A model generated the notes under the pieces. That model searched no databases. It was not told the origin of the DNA and saw only the letters and a program-made list of their open reading frames with translations. A stretch of 56,924 bases of DNA from JAHDBG01 sp963922315 (GTDB lineage: Bacteria > Pseudomonadota > Gammaproteobacteria > Chromatiales > Chromatiaceae): positions 1 through 56,924 of the forward strand of contig CAWUID010000008.1 in NCBI GenBank assembly GCA_963922315.1. The letters run 5' to 3'. The position numbers and the translations under genes are program-made. The stretch's first letter is position 1. Every line of letters starts with the position of its first letter. This document shows positions 52,551-56,924 of the stretch, in pieces.

Positions 52551-54572
52551 ATGTTTTTGTTTGATTGTGGCCTTTGTGCCGGGGTTTATGTAATATTCAA
52601 ACGCTTACAGAAACGCGGGAATAGACAGCTACCGAGGTTGCAGTCAGATACGCAGAAGATGACTCGGGTTGAAAAAAATGCCGCCGAACTGGCGCATTAT
52701 GACCATCATTTAGGAATCAGTACATTTGCCTTAGGTTGCGTTGCGCTCGGTTATATCATGCCGGCAGCTTTAGTAGCAGGTCTTGCCGTGTATTCATATA
52801 CGGCTGTGCCATTATTTAAAAGAGCTTTTCAATCGCTCCGGTGCGGGCGGATTGATAATGAGGTGATCACAGGCGCGATCATTACCACTTGCCTGTTTAC
52901 CCAGCAATATTTTGCATTGATGATCGGTAATACGTTTTACTATCTTGCACAACAACTACTGGCGAGAACTAAAAATCATACAACCTCAACTTTGATTGAT
53001 GTGTGTCGTGATTTGCCTAATACGGTGTGGATTATCCGGCATGATCAGGAAATAGAAATTTCTCTGACCGATCTGACTGATGATGATATTGTGGTGGTAC
53101 AGGCAGGCGATGTGATACCGGTTGATGGTACAGTTCAGTCAGGTCAAGGCTTAGTTGACCAACAGGCGTTAACCGGTGAACTGCAACCGGCTGAAAAGGA
53201 CAAGGGTGATGAAGTCTTTGCTTCGACCCTATTAATTGCGGGAAAAATATGGTTAAACGTTGATAAAAAAGGTGATGATACCGCGATTTCTGCGATCGGT
53301 CGCATTCTGAATGATGAGACTTGTCTGGAAACCAGCTTCCAGTCAGATGTTGAAAAATGGGCTGACCGGGCTGCTGTGTCAGTGATGGGACTGACAGCGT
53401 TATCATTACCCTTTTTAGCTCCGGCGAGCGTTGCTGCCGTATTAAATAGTAGTTTCGGAAACCGGTTGATCGGAACAACCTCATTGGCCACGCTGAATTA
53501 TATTACAGCGGCTCAGCGGCAAGGCATTCTGATTAAGGATGCCAGGGCGCTCGAAACCCTGAACCAGATTGATACCATTTTGTTTGATAAAACTGGCACA
53601 CTTACAGAAGCCAGGCCCAGTGTGGGTAAGATTACCGTGGATACCGACTACACTGAGAAGTCAGTACTGGCGTATGCTGCAGCCGCCGAGGCAACCCTGA
53701 AGCACCCGATCGCACAGGCGATTGTGGAGCGTGCGATTGAGCTGTCACTGGAGTTACCTGATTTAGAAGATTCACAATATCAAGTCGGATTTGGCGTAAT
53801 TGCCCAAACGAAACAGGTAACAATCTATCTCGGTAGTGCGCGCTTTATGGCTACTGAAGGTATTCAGATACCGGATATCCTGCACACAGCCATAGCCTCT
53901 GCACATGCGCAAGGGTTTTCCGCTATTGTGGTCGCAGTGAATCGGACGGCAGCTGGCGTGATTGATATTCAGCCGACGATCCGTCCCGAAATTACTGACA
54001 TTATGCAACAAGCTAAACAATATGGTGTGCAGCGTTTGATGATCGTATCCGGTGATCATCGGGAACCGACTCGTCGGCTGGCGGAAACATTAGGGATGGA
54101 TGATTATTTCTACGATGTATTGCCGGAGCAAAAGGCAGCTATTGTGGCGCAGCTGCAGGCGGACGGCAGAAAAGTATGCTTTATCGGAGATGGTGTCAAT
54201 GATGCACTGGCAATCAAGCAGGCGGATGTCGCTATTTCGCTGAGTGGCGCTTCAGCCGTTGCAGTTGATTTATCTGAAGTGGTTTTTTTACAGGGGAATT
54301 TAGTTGCCCTGAGTGATTTACTGGTGACAGCAAAAAAAATGAATCAACATTTCAAGCGTAACCGCATACTGAATATTACACCAACCCTGATGGGTATTAG
54401 TGGTGCCTTTCTGTTGAAATTCACCATGCTTAATTCAACCTTGCTTGAGACGACTGCTTTATTGATAGGCCTTGGCTATTCAGTGACACCATTAAAATCA
54501 GACTATACGGCACGAGTACGCCTGCTGAGCTCCAGGGTAAAGCAACGAATTATGCGTCTGCCACGTCTTTGA
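52551..54572 (+). CDS. P1B-like P-type ATPase without CPx motif
   Basis: The 673-residue ATPase has an actuator domain with TGE (TGEL, 208-211), the phosphorylation site D346-KTGTLT, the P1B-specific His-Pro pair (KHPIA, 384-388), a SGDH turn (about 500) and the hinge GDGVNDA (about 545). Metal-pumping P1B members normally have CPC or CPx about 40 residues before the phosphorylated aspartate. Here that stretch reads LNSSFGNRLIGTTSLATLNY, with no Cys-Pro. No N-terminal metal-binding domain is present. A subgroup of HMA-like ATPases shares such a changed membrane motif; the ion cannot be named. The 3' end overlaps the convergent PFK gene by 23 bp. Confidence 0.88.
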   Translation: MFLFDCGLCAGVYVIFKRLQKRGNRQLPRLQSDTQKMTRVEKNAAELAHYDHHLGISTFALGCVALGYIMPAALVAGLAVYSYTAVPLFKRAFQSLRCGRIDNEVITGAIITTCLFTQQYFALMIGNTFYYLAQQLLARTKNHTTSTLIDVCRDLPNTVWIIRHDQEIEISLTDLTDDDIVVVQAGDVIPVDGTVQSGQGLVDQQALTGELQPAEKDKGDEVFASTLLIAGKIWLNVDKKGDDTAISAIGRILNDETCLETSFQSDVEKWADRAAVSVMGLTALSLPFLAPASVAAVLNSSFGNRLIGTTSLATLNYITAAQRQGILIKDARALETLNQIDTILFDKTGTLTEARPSVGKITVDTDYTEKSVLAYAAAAEATLKHPIAQAIVERAIELSLELPDLEDSQYQVGFGVIAQTKQVTIYLGSARFMATEGIQIPDILHTAIASAHAQGFSAIVVAVNRTAAGVIDIQPTIRPEITDIMQQAKQYGVQRLMIVSGDHREPTRRLAETLGMDDYFYDVLPEQKAAIVAQLQADGRKVCFIGDGVNDALAIKQADVAISLSGASAVAVDLSEVVFLQGNLVALSDLLVTAKKMNQHFKRNRILNITPTLMGISGAFLLKFTMLNSTLLETTALLIGLGYSVTPLKSDYTARVRLLSSRVKQRIMRLPRL

Positions 54573-55755
54573 AAGCTAATGAAGTACAACCATCTAATCT
54601 GCCGACAAGTGGCCTCAGATAGTCTGTAAATGCTTGTGTCACATCATTACCAGCTTCATTGATAAAGTGATCCGGCATGTTTCTGGTTTTTCTGGCAACT
54701 TCATGTAATGAAATACTGGTTAAAGAAACTGCATAGTTTTCGGATTTGTTTCTTCTGATGCTGACCATAACACCAGATATTCCGGCAGCACCCAGTTCGA
54801 CCGCTTTTTTACCGCATTGATAAGCCTCTTCTGCATCTATTGCACTGACTCGATCAATAGCACACATCGCTAATGATTCGCTTACCTGAAATTCCCCGCG
54901 CATCCCGGTTGCTTCACGAATAATTTTATGCAGGTTAATTGCAGCACTGACCCCGCCTTTGGCACCACGTTCAACATTGTGAAATCCATCTTTTATATCA
55001 GAAGCTGAGACCAGTGTGCCGTCATCCCAGACAACCCCTTCGCCGCAAACAATAGATGCCCATCCATAGCGTTTAACACAGTCGTTTACATCGGAGATAA
55101 ACTGTGCTTTAGACATTTTTCGTTCAGGCATATAAATCAGATGTGGTGCATCTTCTGGTTTTTGTCTGGCCAGGCTGGCGGAAGCCGCCAGCCACCCGGC
55201 ATCTCTGCCCACGGTCTGATGGATCAGATACTGATCGACCCGCTGCATATCTCTGGCGAGTTGTCCGGACTGTTGCGTAGACAATGCGATATATTTTGCT
55301 GCCGACGCAAAACCTGGCGCGTGATCGGTACCATATAAATCATTATCGACAGTTTTTGGTACCCCAACACCGATAAAGTCATAATTATTTTTCTGACAAT
55401 ACCTTTCGATACGACAAATCGTTTCCATCGTATCGTTACCACCGATAAGAAAACAATAACGTATGTTGTATCGCTTAAACCTTGCCAGAATAAGTGGCAG
55501 GTCACTATCCTGCAATTTATAACGACAGGAACCCAGCGCAGAAGAAGGGGTATGTCTGAGTTGGTTAATAGTTTCCGTTAACTCAGCATCGAGATCAATG
55601 ATTTCATCGTTGATAAAGCCTTCGATACCATACCGCATACCGAAAACGCGTCCCATATTTTGTGCTGCCTGTGCTGCCTGAATCAGGCCACATAAACTGG
55701 CATTGATAACACAGGTTGGTCCGCCTGATTGCCCTAAAATAACATTATTTATCAA
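54550..55755 (-). CDS. Phosphofructokinase, PPi-dependent type
   Basis: The 401-residue enzyme phosphorylates fructose 6-phosphate. LGQSGGPTCVINASL (8-22) is the phosphate loop. IGGNDTMET (about 104) and VPKTVDNDLYGTDHAPGF (about 132) carry the aspartate and lysine that replace the two ATP-site glycines in pyrophosphate-using PFKs (GGDGS and PGTIDND in ATP types), so PPi is the likely donor and the step reversible. MQRVDQYLIHQTVGRDAGWLAA (about 170) contains the usual GR-AG element. Together with pgi it covers upper glycolysis or gluconeogenesis. Confidence 0.9.
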   Translation of the reverse strand: MINNVILGQSGGPTCVINASLCGLIQAAQAAQNMGRVFGMRYGIEGFINDEIIDLDAELTETINQLRHTPSSALGSCRYKLQDSDLPLILARFKRYNIRYCFLIGGNDTMETICRIERYCQKNNYDFIGVGVPKTVDNDLYGTDHAPGFASAAKYIALSTQQSGQLARDMQRVDQYLIHQTVGRDAGWLAASASLARQKPEDAPHLIYMPERKMSKAQFISDVNDCVKRYGWASIVCGEGVVWDDGTLVSASDIKDGFHNVERGAKGGVSAAINLHKIIREATGMRGEFQVSESLAMCAIDRVSAIDAEEAYQCGKKAVELGAAGISGVMVSIRRNKSENYAVSLTSISLHEVARKTRNMPDHFINEAGNDVTQAFTDYLRPLVGRLDGCTSLAFKDVADA

Positions 55756-55814
55756 TGGTCTGGTCCGGAAATAAACTAAAAAAGCTATGAAAACAGTGAT
55801 AAGTTAACATAAAT

Positions 55815-56417
55815 TTATTGATTACTCGTCAATTCAGGCAACGAAATATAATCTTTTATCGCATCGGCGTTGATTTCTTCGCTTTCTGCGTTGGGTGGTA
55901 GCAGATCCCAGACTTTTGTAATCGGATGGTGATATACCTGTGTTTTGACCAGAGCCAGCACTAACCCATGCGCCACAATCGCTGTGCGGTGGCCGTGATA
56001 TGTGTGCAGAATATCCTTGAGTGCGCTGAAAACCCGGTCATGTACCTGACCAACGGTTTCGCCGTCTGGTGCGGATACGGTGAGCGGGTTTTCCCGCTGT
56101 GCTGCAAATGCCTTGCTGAATCTGGCTTTGATGTCAGGAAACAGCATACCTTCCCAGACACCCTGATGGATTTCGCGGAGTCTGGCATCTGTATGGATAG
56201 TAATGTTGCAGGCGGTGGCGAGGGCGTCAGCCGTTTCTCTGGCACGACACAGGTCTGACGAAATGATGACATCCGGTGGATTGTTTTGCAGGCGATTTGC
56301 TAAATCTTCAGCTTGTTTTCGTCCTGTGTTATTGAGAGGTATGTCTGACTGACCTGTGTAGCGTCCTTCGACATTCCAGTCAGTTTCACCATGTCTGATC
56401 AGTAATAGTGTGGTCAT
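55815..56417 (-). CDS. Histidine phosphatase family protein (GpmB/CobC-like)
   Basis: The 200-residue protein has the phosphohistidine motif LLIRHGETDWNVEGRYTG (5-22), ISSDLCRARETADAL (about 53-67), the catalytic-acid region LREIHQGVWEGM (about 84), and the second histidine in IVAHGLVLALVK (about 146). The family includes cofactor-dependent mutases, GpmB-like phosphatases and CobC. Context next to PFK suggests a sugar-phosphate or phosphoglycerate role, but the sequence does not settle it. Confidence 0.88.
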   Translation of the reverse strand: MTTLLLIRHGETDWNVEGRYTGQSDIPLNNTGRKQAEDLANRLQNNPPDVIISSDLCRARETADALATACNITIHTDARLREIHQGVWEGMLFPDIKARFSKAFAAQRENPLTVSAPDGETVGQVHDRVFSALKDILHTYHGHRTAIVAHGLVLALVKTQVYHHPITKVWDLLPPNAESEEINADAIKDYISLPELTSNQ

Positions 56418-56522
56418 GAGTGAAGATGTACTTTATCCGGATTAAATGAATCAGTGAAAACATGACACCAGATGTAAAACATTTAAATAGCTTTAACCAG
56501 TTTTCATTTCTGGATTTATAAA

Positions 56523-56870
56523 CTATATTTCTTTTTTGTAATATTGAAGATGAAACCATATAAAAAACAGAATCACCGTTAACCCAAGAAGAAAAATTGC
56601 AATATAAAAAAACCAATATAGTTCCTTAATCTGATGTAAACTAATGGCCGTCAAAGGGATAAATACGAAATTTCCAAACATCGCGACAGCAAAGCTCCAA
56701 CGACGAATTATTTGTGAATAGCTTTCTTTTGAAATTCTGGATGTATCAGGTTTTCCAGTAGGCGCTAAACGAATTGCTAAAGCATGATGAAACCAAAGTG
56801 AGAACAATATGAAAGAAATAAATGGGCATGCTATTAATGCTTGTGACCATTCATCTGGTTTATTTAATGC
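56523..56870 (-). pseudogene. Membrane protein, 5' end lost at terminal repeat
   Basis: The open frame runs for 115 codons from the repeat boundary (56870) to 56523 and has no ATG near its start. It reads NKPDEWSQALIACPFISFILFSLWFHH, APTGKPDTSRISKESYSQIIRRW, then two hydrophobic segments (FAVAMFGNFVFIPLTAISL and FFYIAIFLLGLTVILFFIWF) and ends YYKKEI. About three transmembrane helices are likely. The frame meets a TAG exactly at the terminal repeat, so the gene was probably cut by the element there. A TTG start at 56807 (94 residues) is possible but weak. I do not recognise the family. Confidence 0.55.
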
Positions 56871-56924
56871 CTAGAGTTTAGAGTTTCAGCAGCCTAATCG
56901 GAAGGCAAAGCTGGCCAAAGTCAT
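56871..56924. repeat. Right copy of terminal inverted repeat
   Basis: Bases 56871-56923 are the exact reverse complement of 1-53; base 56924 adds one more. The copy starts CTAG at its inner edge and interrupts the reading frame of the membrane protein at 56523-56870. Confidence 0.75.

Overview
The window is 56.9 kb of a gammaproteobacterial chromosome. This is inferred from a complete division and cell wall (dcw) cluster with the DAP-type MurE motif, a glyW-cysT-leuZ-like tRNA trio, rpoN-hpf-ptsN, and a yceD-rpmF-plsX-fabH cluster. The species cannot be read from the sequence. HPr kinase, a pyrophosphate-type phosphofructokinase and a large two-partner-secretion adhesin, together with many DUF4160/DUF2442, PIN and AAA-ATPase remnants, would fit a free-living bacterium with a repeat-rich accessory genome; filamentous sulfur bacteria are one guess. 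Both ends carry the same perfect 53-bp sequence in inverted orientation, so the window probably ends inside two copies of one insertion sequence.

Layout: (1) 0.2-2.3 kb: folB and decayed AAA-ATPase genes. (2) 2.3-8.8 kb, plus strand: rpoN, a MITE-like insert, hpf, ptsN, hprK, a mannose-type EIIA, HPr, an SLC13-type permease and a YggS-type PLP protein. (3) 8.9-12.4 kb: tRNA-Val, an M16-peptidase-like protein without its zinc motif, aroE, a 0.74-kb inverted-repeat element, then tRNA-Gly, tRNA-Cys and tRNA-Leu. (4) 12.4-43.1 kb, minus strand: the dcw cluster in the order mraZ, rsmH, ftsL, ftsI, murE, murF, mraY, murD, ftsW, murG, murC, murB, ddl, ftsQ, ftsA, ftsZ. (5) 43.3-49.4 kb, plus strand: yceD, rpmF, plsX, fabH, fabG, acpP, fabF, pabC, with no fabD. 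(6) 49.4-56.9 kb: phosphohexomutase, pgi, a P1B-like ATPase without the CPx motif, PPi-type PFK, a histidine phosphatase and a truncated membrane protein.

The most striking feature is what lies inside the dcw cluster. Tightly coupled blocks (4-bp ATGA overlaps) are separated by accessory inserts. Between murE and murF are a DUF4160/DUF2442 pair and a retropepsin-like protease. Between mraY and murD are a second DUF4160/DUF2442 pair and a glutathione transferase pseudogene. Between ftsW and murG is a 7.7-kb TpsA-type adhesin gene with four TPS-like modules and two proprotein-convertase P domains, cut by one in-frame TGA. Between murC and murB are a ParE-type toxin-antitoxin pair, a RelB/DinJ antitoxin with a nonsense-mutated YafQ-like toxin, purT, and a truncated PIN gene followed by a 45-residue protein. 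A dispersed repeat able to form three hairpins fills three of these boundaries, always in the same orientation.

Functionally, the core genes cover peptidoglycan precursor synthesis and septation, phospholipid and fatty-acid initiation, upper glycolysis and sugar-phosphate supply, and a regulatory PTS branch (EIIA-Ntr, HPr kinase, HPr, EIIA-Man) without enzyme I in this window. All calls come from reading the sequence; no database search was run.
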